From: Christensenella sp. UBA7868
GTDB lineage: Bacteria > Bacillota > Clostridia > Christensenellales > UBA1242
Assembly (NCBI GenBank): GCA_002501285.1
Contig: DLSG01000057.1
Coordinates: 2,832-8,318 of the forward strand
Length of the DNA stretch: 5,487 bases
Direction: 5' to 3'
The first letter of the stretch is position 1, and every line of letters starts with the position of its first letter. Both the position numbers and the translations under genes were made by a program. This document shows positions 1 through 5,455 of the stretch, one piece after another. The notes beneath the pieces were generated by a model. It was not told where the DNA came from. It ran no database searches and saw only the letters and a list, made by a program, of their open reading frames with translations.

Positions 1-455
1 ATTTGGGCACAAAAGAAGGCGAAATTTGGTCCACTGACGGGCGAAAACTTGGAAAGCATATTGGACTTAGTTATTACACAATAGGTCAAAGAAAAGGCTT
101 AAATATTGGCGGAAGAAATGACGGAAATGGTCAGCCTTATTTTGTTGTTAAAAAAGATTTAGAAAATAATAGGTTAATAGTTTCGCAAGGCGAAAATGAT
201 TGTTTATTTTCTAATGGGTTAATAAGTTATAAAATAAATTGGATTCCAGAAATGCCAAAAGAAAAAAAATTTGATTGTAATGCAAAATTTAGATACCGCC
301 AACCAGACCAAGCAGTTAGTGTTGAAATTTTGGATAACGGAAATGTTAAAGTTTTGTTTAAAGAAAAACAGCGTGCGGTAACACCTGGTCAATTTGTAGT
401 TTTCTATTTGGGCGACTATTGTCTTGGCGGGGGAGTTATTGAAGAGGTTTTTTAA
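1..455 (+). CDS. mnmA: tRNA-specific 2-thiouridylase MnmA, C-terminal part (5' end outside window)
   Basis: MnmA adenylates and thiolates C2 of the wobble uridine (U34) of Lys, Glu and Gln tRNAs in the cytoplasm, taking sulfur from a cysteine desulfurase relay. Only the last ~150 residues are here; the first complete codon is at base 3, and the TTG there is an internal codon, not a start. Numbering from it, residues 17-33 hold the family signature G-K-H-x-G...YYTIGQRKGL, residues 95-102 the K-F-R-Y-R-Q-x-D stretch of the beta-barrel domain, and residues 125-146 the ending AVTPGQ...LGGGVI. These correspond to the central and C-terminal beta-barrel domains that hold the tRNA. The N-terminal PP-loop ATPase domain and both catalytic cysteines lie upstream, outside the window. 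The phrases P-Y-F-V-V-K-K-D-L and I-V-S-Q-G resemble Bacillota homologues. It ends in TAA with no terminator before the next gene, so it is probably cotranscribed with it. The family assignment is firm. Confidence 0.95.
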   Translation, partial: LGTKEGEIWSTDGRKLGKHIGLSYYTIGQRKGLNIGGRNDGNGQPYFVVKKDLENNRLIVSQGENDCLFSNGLISYKINWIPEMPKEKKFDCNAKFRYRQPDQAVSVEILDNGNVKVLFKEKQRAVTPGQFVVFYLGDYCLGGGVIEEVF

Positions 456-489
456 AATAAGTAAGTGAGTTTTAAGGAAATAGAGAACT

Positions 490-693
490 ATGCAACGTTT
501 TAACGAAAAATTGAGAGAATTGAGATTAGAAAAAGGTTTATCAATATTATCTCTTGGAAAAGAAATCGGAGTTAGTGATGCTACAATATGTAGATGGGAA
601 AATGGTCAAAATGATATAAAAGGGAAAGACCTTGTAAAACTTGCTTTATTTTTTGATGTAACAACAGATTTTTTGCTTGGACTTGAAGATTAA
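490..693 (+). CDS. small XRE/Cro-type helix-turn-helix transcriptional regulator
   Basis: This 67-residue protein is essentially one HTH_3 (XRE/Cro/C1) DNA-binding domain. Residues 7-16 (KLRELRLEKG) form helix 1, residues 18-39 (SILSLGKEIGVSDATICRWENG) the helix-turn-helix with recognition helix around 29-36, and residues 47-67 the closing helices with the common ending D-V-T-T-D-F-L-L-G. There is no room for a ligand-binding or dimerisation domain. The ATG at 490 is supported by AAGGAAA at 474-480, nine bases upstream. It starts 34 bases after the mnmA stop with no evident promoter between, so it probably shares the mnmA transcript. Such single-domain regulators occur in phages, integrative elements and toxin-antitoxin loci, but also as lone chromosomal genes; no phage or toxin gene is next to it here. 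Its target is unknown. An imperfect inverted repeat just downstream (707-740) is one possible operator, as inference only. Confidence 0.9.
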   Translation: MQRFNEKLRELRLEKGLSILSLGKEIGVSDATICRWENGQNDIKGKDLVKLALFFDVTTDFLLGLED

Positions 694-706
694 TTTTAAA
701 TATATG

Positions 707-740
707 CAGACATTAAAAAATGCTTATATTTTAATCTCTG
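707..740. repeat. imperfect inverted repeat downstream of the XRE gene
   Basis: CAGACATTAAAA (707-718) pairs with TTTTAATCTCTG (729-740): 12 positions with a single C-C mismatch, around a 10-base loop. It begins 13 bases after the XRE stop codon. It could be an mRNA 3' hairpin (no U-run follows, so a poor terminator by itself) or a dyad operator for a dimeric regulator. The outer half (CAGA/TCTG) contains G and C, which makes it less likely to be chance than the surrounding A/T palindromes, such as the 18-base pure A/T palindrome at 792-809. Confidence 0.5.
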
Positions 741-817
741 TAAGTAAAGTTTTATGTGAAATATGTTAAAGATATTATTCTATTAAAATAAATATAAAAA
801 TTTTTATATATTTAACA

Positions 818-850
818 AAAAAAATTCACCAAAATTTGGTGAATTTTTTT
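818..850. terminator. bidirectional intrinsic terminator between convergent genes
   Basis: AAAAAAATTCACC (818-830) is perfectly complementary to GGTGAATTTTTTT (838-850), with additional A-T pairing possible inside the loop. The core TTCACC/GGTGAA carries the G-C pairs and is flanked by an A-run on the left and a T-run on the right, so RNA from either strand folds into a stem followed by a U-tract. It lies 14 bases past the end of the minus-strand membrane protein gene and ~125 bases past the XRE gene, and can end both convergent transcripts. The stretch 694-817 otherwise shows no gene. Confidence 0.88.
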
Positions 851-863
851 GATTTAAACAAAA

Positions 864-1880
864 TTAAGCTTTATTTAAAGAATCTTGATATGCTTCAATT
901 GCTGCAATAATTGCTTGTTTTTGTTCTTCTGTTTTGTCTTGGAATGCTTTTTTATATTCTTCAAGTTTTGTTTTACCTGTTTCAATAGCGCTGTTTACTT
1001 CTTGTTTTAAAGTTTCTAAAACTGCTTTGCATTCTTCTTGAACTTTTTTAATTGCTTCATCAATTTTTGCTTGAAGTTCTTTTAATTTAGCGTCAAGTTT
1101 TGTTTGCGCTTCTTTAAGTTCTTTTTCTGCTTTTGAAATTTGTTCATTTAAAGTTTTCTTTAAGCTGTCTGGAATTAATTCAGAACTATTTAGTTCTTCT
1201 TTCCATGCAGTGATTTGTTTTTGTAAACTTTCAATTTGAGATTTTAAACCGCTGATTGTAACATTAGCAGCATCTTTTAAAGCATTAATAGTTTTTTCTA
1301 AACCTTGTCTTGCTTCGAAAGAAACATTTTCAAATTCGTGGTTTACTTCTTTTATGTAATCCATCGCTTCTTCATAAGTTGAACCAGTGAATTCTTGAAT
1401 TTGAGAACCAAATTTCTTTAAAGCGTCGCTAACATCTTCTGTTACAACCTTAGCACCAGCAATAATTCCGCTATCTTTAAAATATTTGTTTACAGATTCT
1501 TGAACATTTTGTTTTAATTGTTTAATAGTTTGAGATTCTTTAAGTTCGTCACTACAAGCAATATAAATTGTTACTTCTTTGCCTGTTGTGTCAAAATTAA
1601 TTTTGCCCATTTGGGTTGAAACTTCTACAAATAGTTTTGAAGCCTCGTCTGCGGTTAAGCCTTTGAAGTTTACTACGCTAATTAAACTAGAACCATCTTC
1701 GTTTACGGCAGTAACATTCATAACTTTATTGTTTTGATCCAGAATAAATTGAACTTCTGGGTTTACGCTCATTGTCATAACACTTGTTTCTTCTTGTGGT
1801 TTTCTAAATAAGAAATAAGCGCCAACGCCAAGACCTACAACAAGTACTAATGTAACAAGCACTGAAAGAATTTTTTTCAT
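864..1880 (-). CDS. membrane-anchored protein with RsgI-like extracytoplasmic domain and long coiled-coil tail
   Basis: This 338-residue protein starts at ATG 1880-1878, six bases after AAAAGGAG (1887-1894 on the minus strand). Residues 1-3 are MKK and residues 4-25 one hydrophobic segment with no lipobox cysteine, so it is a signal-anchor or signal peptide with the rest outside the membrane. Residues ~33-148 match the RsgI middle domain pattern: M-S-V-N-P-E-V (37-43), K-V-M-N-V-T-A-V-N-E-D-G (52-63), F-K-G-L-T-x-x-E-A (72-80), then strand I-Y-I-A and a helix-strand end. In RsgI anti-sigma factors this domain cleaves itself between the Asn and Pro of this motif; N40-P41 are present here. The usual cytoplasmic anti-sigma domain is absent. 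Residues ~185-335 are Lys/Glu-rich amphipathic helix, with a likely turn at 231-239 (N-S-S-E-L-I-P-D-S). The gene is monocistronic, with its own promoter and terminator. The true function is unknown; the RsgI link rests on motif recognition, not a search. Confidence 0.72.
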   Translation of the reverse strand: MKKILSVLVTLVLVVGLGVGAYFLFRKPQEETSVMTMSVNPEVQFILDQNNKVMNVTAVNEDGSSLISVVNFKGLTADEASKLFVEVSTQMGKINFDTTGKEVTIYIACSDELKESQTIKQLKQNVQESVNKYFKDSGIIAGAKVVTEDVSDALKKFGSQIQEFTGSTYEEAMDYIKEVNHEFENVSFEARQGLEKTINALKDAANVTISGLKSQIESLQKQITAWKEELNSSELIPDSLKKTLNEQISKAEKELKEAQTKLDAKLKELQAKIDEAIKKVQEECKAVLETLKQEVNSAIETGKTKLEEYKKAFQDKTEEQKQAIIAAIEAYQDSLNKA

Positions 1881-1909
1881 ACATTTCTCCTTTTAAAATT
1901 TATATAATA

Positions 1910-1939
1910 ATTTTAATATAAATGTTTAAATTTTGTAAA
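1910..1939 (-). promoter_or_regulatory. candidate sigma-A promoter for the RsgI-like gene
   Basis: Read on the minus strand, TTTACA (1939-1934) and TAAAAT (1915-1910) each match the -35/-10 consensus at five of six positions with an 18-base spacer. The likely start of transcription is about 1903, leaving a leader of ~20 bases containing the ribosome-binding site. The region is so A/T-rich that other -10-like hexamers exist close by, so the placement is tentative. Confidence 0.4.
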
Positions 1940-1957
1940 GCGAAAATAAAAAATTTT

Positions 1958-2082
1958 TTAACAAAATTTAGTAAAATAAATATTTGATTTTTATATTTTA
2001 AAAGTTGTTATATTATTATAATTAATTTAAGCTTATAAATTCAACTTTATAAAAAAGTAAAAATTTTTGCAAATTTTGTTAA
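1958..2082. repeat. 12-base inverted repeat in the divergent promoter region
   Basis: TTAACAAAATTT (1958-1969) and its exact complement AAATTTTGTTAA (2071-2082) lie 101 bases apart in the 206-base gap between the divergent RsgI-like and aspS genes. Each copy is just upstream of one candidate -35 box: about 18 bases for the minus-strand gene and 4 bases for aspS. A shorter related word, AAATTTTGTAAA, is at 1928-1939. It could be a pair of binding sites or chance in A/T-rich DNA. Nothing else but promoters was seen in this gap. Confidence 0.35.
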
Positions 2083-2086
2083 TTAT

Positions 2087-2115
2087 TTGAAAAATTTAGA
2101 CAAAAAGAGTATAAT
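2087..2115 (+). promoter_or_regulatory. sigma-A promoter of aspS
   Basis: TTGAAA (2087-2092) and a perfect TATAAT (2110-2115) are separated by exactly 17 bases, with an A/T-rich stretch upstream that could act as an UP element. Transcription would begin near 2122, giving a leader of only ~16 bases that consists of little more than the ribosome-binding site AGGGAG (2125-2130). There is no space for a T-box or other leader-based control. Confidence 0.85.
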
Positions 2116-2137
2116 AAAAAAATCAGGGAGAATTATT

Positions 2138-3886
2138 ATGAAAGAAAACATTTACAGAACACATAATTGCGCAGAATTAAGGCTTGGCGATGCAGGCAAA
2201 GAAGTAAGGCTTGCGGGCTTTGTTGACACTATTAGAAAACTTGGGTCAATAACTTTTGTTGCTCTTCGTGACCACTATGGAATTACTCAACTTTTAATAA
2301 ACGATGATAGTCTAATTTCGGGCGTAACAAAAGAAAGCACTATCTCGGTTAGCGGAAAAGTTGTTGAAAGACAAAGTAAAAATCCAAAAATGGAAACAGG
2401 GGATATTGAAGTTGAAGTTGAAAAACTTGTTTTGCTTGGAAAATGTACATCTTCACTTCCTTTTGAAATTAACGATAGTTTAAACACAAAAGAAGAATTA
2501 AGATTAAAATATAGATATTTAGATTTAAGAAATCCTGAAGTACACAAAGTTATGTGTATGCGTGCAAAAATGTTAAATTTTGCAAGAAATAAATTAACAG
2601 ATATGGGATTTGTTGAATTTCAAACTCCAATTTTAACAAGTTCAAGTCCAGAAGGAGCAAGAGATTTCTTGGTGCCAACAATTAAGGCTCCAGGCGAATT
2701 TTATGCTCTTCCACAAGCTCCACAACAATTCAAACAACTTTTGATGGTTAGTGGCTTTGATAAATATTTTCAAATTGCACCTTGTTTTAGAGATGAAGCA
2801 GCAAGAAGCGATCGCACTCCAGGCGAATTTTATCAAATTGATATGGAAATGAGTTTTGCAACACAAGAAGATGTTTTTGCTGTTTGTGAAGAATTTGCAG
2901 ACGAACTTTTTGCAAAATTAACTAACTTTGATGTTTCAAAAGCACCTTTTGTTCGTATTCCTTACAGAGAAGCAATAGATAAATATTGTAGTGATAAACC
3001 AGATTTAAGGAACCCATTAACAGTTAAAGATCTAACAAAAATGTTTGAAAACACAGAATTTAACGCTTTTAAAGGCAAAACTGTTAAAGCAATTTGTGTT
3101 AATGCTGGTGAACAATCACGAAAATGGTATGATGAACTTGGTCAAGTTATTGTTAATTTTGAAGGCAAGGGTATGGCTTATGTTAAATATAATGGTGGCG
3201 AATTTACTGGAAGCATAGCAAAATTTTTAACTGATGAAAATAAAGATTATCTTGTTAAAACATTTAATCTTGTTGGCGGTGAAAGTATTTGCATGGTTGC
3301 CGACACCGAAGAAATGGCAATAAAACTTGCAAATGTTTTAAGAAACGAACTAGGAAATAGATTAAACTTAATTGATAAAAACAAAGTTGCAATTTGTTGG
3401 ATTGTTGATTTCCCATTCTTTGAAAAAAATAAAGACACAGGAAAGATAGATTTTTCTCACAATCCGTTTACTATGCCACAAGGTGGAATGGACGCATTTA
3501 ATAATTCAAATCCTTTTGATATTTTGGCTTATCAGTTTGATTTGGTTATTAACGGTCACGAATGTTTAAGCGGTGCTGTTCGTAATCATGACCAAGATAT
3601 TATGGTTAAAGCCTTTGAAATGGTTGGCTATGATAAAGAAGTTGTTAAACAAAAATTTGGTGCATTATATAATGCTTTCACTTTTGGTGCTCCACCACAC
3701 GCAGGTTGTGCGTTCGGATTTGATACGCTTCTTATGATTGTTTGCGGAAAAGAACTTATGCGTGAAGTTATAACTTTCCCTATGAACAAAAATGCAAGAG
3801 ATGTTTTAATGGGGGCTCCAAACAGAATTGACGAAAAAACTTTGGCTGAACTTGGATTAAAATATATTGATAAAGAAGATAAATAG
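2138..3886 (+). CDS. aspS: aspartyl-tRNA synthetase (bacterial type, class IIb)
   Basis: AspRS charges tRNA(Asp) with aspartate using ATP in the cytoplasm. The start is ATG 2138, seven bases after AGGGAG; an upstream in-frame TTG at 2087 is part of the promoter. The product is 582 residues (E. coli about 590). Residues 1-105 are the OB-fold anticodon-binding domain, ~130-270 and ~415-560 the catalytic core, and ~290-410 the bacterial GAD insertion. Visible motifs are the flipping loop S-S-P-E-G-A-R-D-F (169-177), Q-A-P-Q (193-196), motif 2 with F-R-D-E (217-220) and G-E-F-Y-Q-I-D (229-235), and motif 3 near 523-531. By alignment from memory, the aspartate-binding K199, D235 and R482 and metal/ATP-site E475 are kept. 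In motif 3, G-F-D-T replaces the usual G-x-D-R: Thr530 stands where class II enzymes have arginine. Several phrases (S-x-R-T-P-G-E-F-Y, I-D-F-S-H-N-P-F-T-M-P-Q-G-G, A-V-R-N-H) follow the form I associate with alphaproteobacteria. The gene appears monocistronic. Confidence 0.96.
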   Translation: MKENIYRTHNCAELRLGDAGKEVRLAGFVDTIRKLGSITFVALRDHYGITQLLINDDSLISGVTKESTISVSGKVVERQSKNPKMETGDIEVEVEKLVLLGKCTSSLPFEINDSLNTKEELRLKYRYLDLRNPEVHKVMCMRAKMLNFARNKLTDMGFVEFQTPILTSSSPEGARDFLVPTIKAPGEFYALPQAPQQFKQLLMVSGFDKYFQIAPCFRDEAARSDRTPGEFYQIDMEMSFATQEDVFAVCEEFADELFAKLTNFDVSKAPFVRIPYREAIDKYCSDKPDLRNPLTVKDLTKMFENTEFNAFKGKTVKAICVNAGEQSRKWYDELGQVIVNFEGKGMAYVKYNGGEFTGSIAKFLTDENKDYLVKTFNLVGGESICMVADTEEMAIKLANVLRNELGNRLNLIDKNKVAICWIVDFPFFEKNKDTGKIDFSHNPFTMPQGGMDAFNNSNPFDILAYQFDLVINGHECLSGAVRNHDQDIMVKAFEMVGYDKEVVKQKFGALYNAFTFGAPPHAGCAFGFDTLLMIVCGKELMREVITFPMNKNARDVLMGAPNRIDEKTLAELGLKYIDKEDK

Positions 3887-3889
3887 TTT

Positions 3890-3916
3890 AAACTTAAAAC
3901 ATTTTAAGTTTTATTT
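3890..3916 (+). terminator. weak intrinsic terminator after aspS
   Basis: AAACTTAAAA (3890-3899) and TTTTAAGTTT (3902-3911) form a perfect 10-base inverted repeat beginning four bases after the aspS stop, followed by TATTT. Only one pair is G-C and a stable loop would cost the two innermost pairs, so it is a weak hairpin. The upstream arm can also pair with TTAAGTTTAAA at 3927-3937, giving a larger alternative stem. Confidence 0.5.
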
Positions 3917-3942
3917 AGAATTAAAATTAAGTTTAAATTTAA

Positions 3943-3985
3943 TTAAAAATAATTTTTAAATTAAACATATTAAAATAATTTTTAA
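3943..3985. repeat. A/T-only direct repeat in the aspS-argS gap
   Basis: AAAATAATTTTTAA occurs at 3946-3959 and again at 3972-3985, 26 bases apart start to start. The first copy lies in a near-perfect dyad (TTAAAAAT-A-ATTTTTAA, 3943-3959). The whole 228-base gap (3887-4114) has very few G or C bases and no coding potential was seen in it. The repeat may be no more than compositional bias. Confidence 0.3.
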
Positions 3986-4068
3986 TTATTAATAAATTTC
4001 AAAAAATTATGAAAGCGTTTTTAATTAAAAAACAAAACAATAATAATAAAAATAAAATTCACTAAAAA

Positions 4069-4096
4069 TTTAAAAACGAGTAAAAACGAATATATT
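4069..4096 (+). promoter_or_regulatory. possible argS promoter with a 10-base tandem repeat
   Basis: TTTAAA (4069-4074) and TATATT (4091-4096) are spaced 16 bases apart, a poor -35 with an acceptable -10; TAGAAT at 4096-4101 is an alternative -10. The spacer holds a tandem repeat, TAAAAACGAG (4071-4080) then TAAAAACGAA (4081-4090), one helical turn apart. Because argS lies 228 bases beyond aspS and past a likely terminator, a promoter of its own is expected somewhere here, but this placement is uncertain. Confidence 0.3.
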
Positions 4097-4114
4097 AGAA
4101 TAATAAAGGTTTAT

Positions 4115-5455
4115 ATGATTGAAAAAGAACTACAAAAAATAGTAAATGATGCAATAAAATTAGAATTTAATCAAGATTTTGCCTCATTTGTGCATTTATC
4201 AAATGCTGAAAATGTCGATTATCAATGTGATGATTGTTTTTCGCTTGCAAAAATTTTGCATATATCGCCAATGGTTATTTCGGAAAAACTTGCAACCATT
4301 ATAAACAATTTAGAAGTTAAAGATGATTATTTTGAAAGCGTTTCAACAAAAAATGGGTTTTTAAACTTTGTCATAAGCGAAAAATTTATAAATTTAAAGT
4401 TAAATAATCTTATTAGTGATGAAAATCTTGGCGTTGTAAGACCACAAAATCCAGAACTTTTCTTTTTAGATTATGGCGGGCCAAACATCGCAAAACCTTT
4501 GCACGTTGGACATTTAAGAAGTCACATAATTGGTGAAAGTGTAAAGCGTATTATTGCGTTTAGTGGTAACAAAACGATAAGTGATGTTCACTTTGGAGAT
4601 TTTGGACTTCAAATTGGTGAAGTTATTTATGGGCTTAAAGAAAGAAATATTGATAAAGAAAACATTACATTGTCACTTTTGAATGAAATTTATCCAGAAA
4701 TTAATGCAAGAATAAAAGAAGATAAAGAATTGAATGATAAATGTGCACAAATAACAAAAGAACTTCAAGAGGGAAATGAAGAATATTTAGATTATTTTAA
4801 AATTATCAAAGAAATTTCTGCAAAAGATATAAAACGTATTTACAATTATTTAGATGTTCATTTTGATTATTATTTAGGTGAAAGTGATAGTTATAAATAT
4901 ATTCCAAAATTAACGCAAATTTTAAATGAAAAGAATTTGCTTAAAACAAGTGATGGCGCAAAAATCATTGATATTTCAAAAGAAACAGACAAGAAAGAAC
5001 TTCCACCATTAATTTTTCAAAAATCTAATGGGGCTTATCTTTATGGGACAACTGATTTGGCAACAATTTTACAACGTAAAGAAGATTTTAACCCAGATCA
5101 TATTGTTTATTTCGCTGATATTAGACAAGACCTTCATTATACTCAATTTTTTAGGGCTGCAAATTTGGCGGGACTATTTAATGAAAATCAGCTTGAATTT
5201 CATGGCTTTGGAACAGTTAATGGACTTGATGGAAAACCTTATAAAACAAGGGAAGGAAAGTCACCAAGTTTAGACAGTTTGTTTTTGGAAGTTAAAGAAA
5301 TTTTGTTAAAAAATAAACAAATGGATTTAGAAAATGAAAGTGATATAGATGATATTGTAAATTCTGTTATTAAGTTTGCAGATCTTCAAAATAACTATGA
5401 AAAAGATTATATTTTTGATATAGAAACGCTTGTAATTCAAAGGGAAGGAATGTAA
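4115..5455 (+). CDS. argS: arginyl-tRNA synthetase, reading frame ends before the anticodon-binding domain
   Basis: ArgRS is the class I synthetase that charges tRNA(Arg), and needs the tRNA to activate arginine. The start is ATG 4115, five bases after AAAGG (4105-4109). Residues 1-90 form the Arg-specific N-terminal domain, including V-D-Y-Q-C-D-D (34-40). Residues 118-140 hold L-D-Y-G-G-P-N-I-A-K-P-L-H-V-G-H, with the HIGH signature as HVGH at 130-133. V-Y-F-A-D-I-R-Q-D-L-H-Y-T-Q (331-344) is a typical family stretch, and G-K-P-Y-K-T-R-E-G (373-381) is the KMSKS-equivalent loop. F-A-D-L-Q-N-N-Y-E-K-D-Y-I-F-D (421-435) ends the catalytic part. The frame stops at residue 446, where homologues of about 550-580 residues continue with E-G-x-T-G-P-Y and the helical DALR anticodon-binding domain. 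Bases after the stop still encode fragments resembling that continuation in other frames, so a frameshift or sequence error is likelier than a real short enzyme. The identification is secure; the 3' end is not. Confidence 0.93.
   Translation: MIEKELQKIVNDAIKLEFNQDFASFVHLSNAENVDYQCDDCFSLAKILHISPMVISEKLATIINNLEVKDDYFESVSTKNGFLNFVISEKFINLKLNNLISDENLGVVRPQNPELFFLDYGGPNIAKPLHVGHLRSHIIGESVKRIIAFSGNKTISDVHFGDFGLQIGEVIYGLKERNIDKENITLSLLNEIYPEINARIKEDKELNDKCAQITKELQEGNEEYLDYFKIIKEISAKDIKRIYNYLDVHFDYYLGESDSYKYIPKLTQILNEKNLLKTSDGAKIIDISKETDKKELPPLIFQKSNGAYLYGTTDLATILQRKEDFNPDHIVYFADIRQDLHYTQFFRAANLAGLFNENQLEFHGFGTVNGLDGKPYKTREGKSPSLDSLFLEVKEILLKNKQMDLENESDIDDIVNSVIKFADLQNNYEKDYIFDIETLVIQREGM

Noticed and set aside
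792..809. 18-base perfect palindrome ATATAAAAATTTTTATAT
   Set aside because: It is composed only of A and T in a region of mostly A and T, so chance is a sufficient explanation; the hairpin at 818-850 is the convincing terminator.
864..1880. Minus-strand gene as a lipoprotein or a phage tape-measure/tail protein
   Set aside because: There is no lipobox cysteine after the hydrophobic segment, no phage neighbours, and the N-terminal half fits an RsgI-like domain better than a simple coiled-coil protein.
1881..2137. T-box or other riboswitch leader for aspS
   Set aside because: The aspS promoter leaves a leader of about 16 bases, and no T-box core sequence or stable antiterminator stem was seen upstream.
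2287..2547. Minus-strand open frame of 86 codons inside aspS
   Set aside because: It lies wholly opposite well-conserved AspRS sequence, has a Ser/Phe-rich composition typical of antisense shadows, and shows no ribosome-binding site or family pattern.
2642..2866. Minus-strand open frame of 74 codons inside aspS
   Set aside because: It is antisense to the flipping loop and motif 2 of AspRS; its Cys/Trp-rich translation resembles no family.
3247..3438. Minus-strand open frame of 63 codons inside aspS
   Set aside because: It is an antisense shadow of the GAD and catalytic regions with no start signal.
4018..4031. Palindrome TTTTTAATTAAAAA after GAAAGCG as a terminator or operator
   Set aside because: It is pure A/T, has no stable G-C stem and no following T-run.
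5028..5273. Plus-strand open frame of 81 codons overlapping argS
   Set aside because: It is an alternate frame within the conserved ArgRS catalytic domain, with no ribosome-binding site and no recognisable domain.
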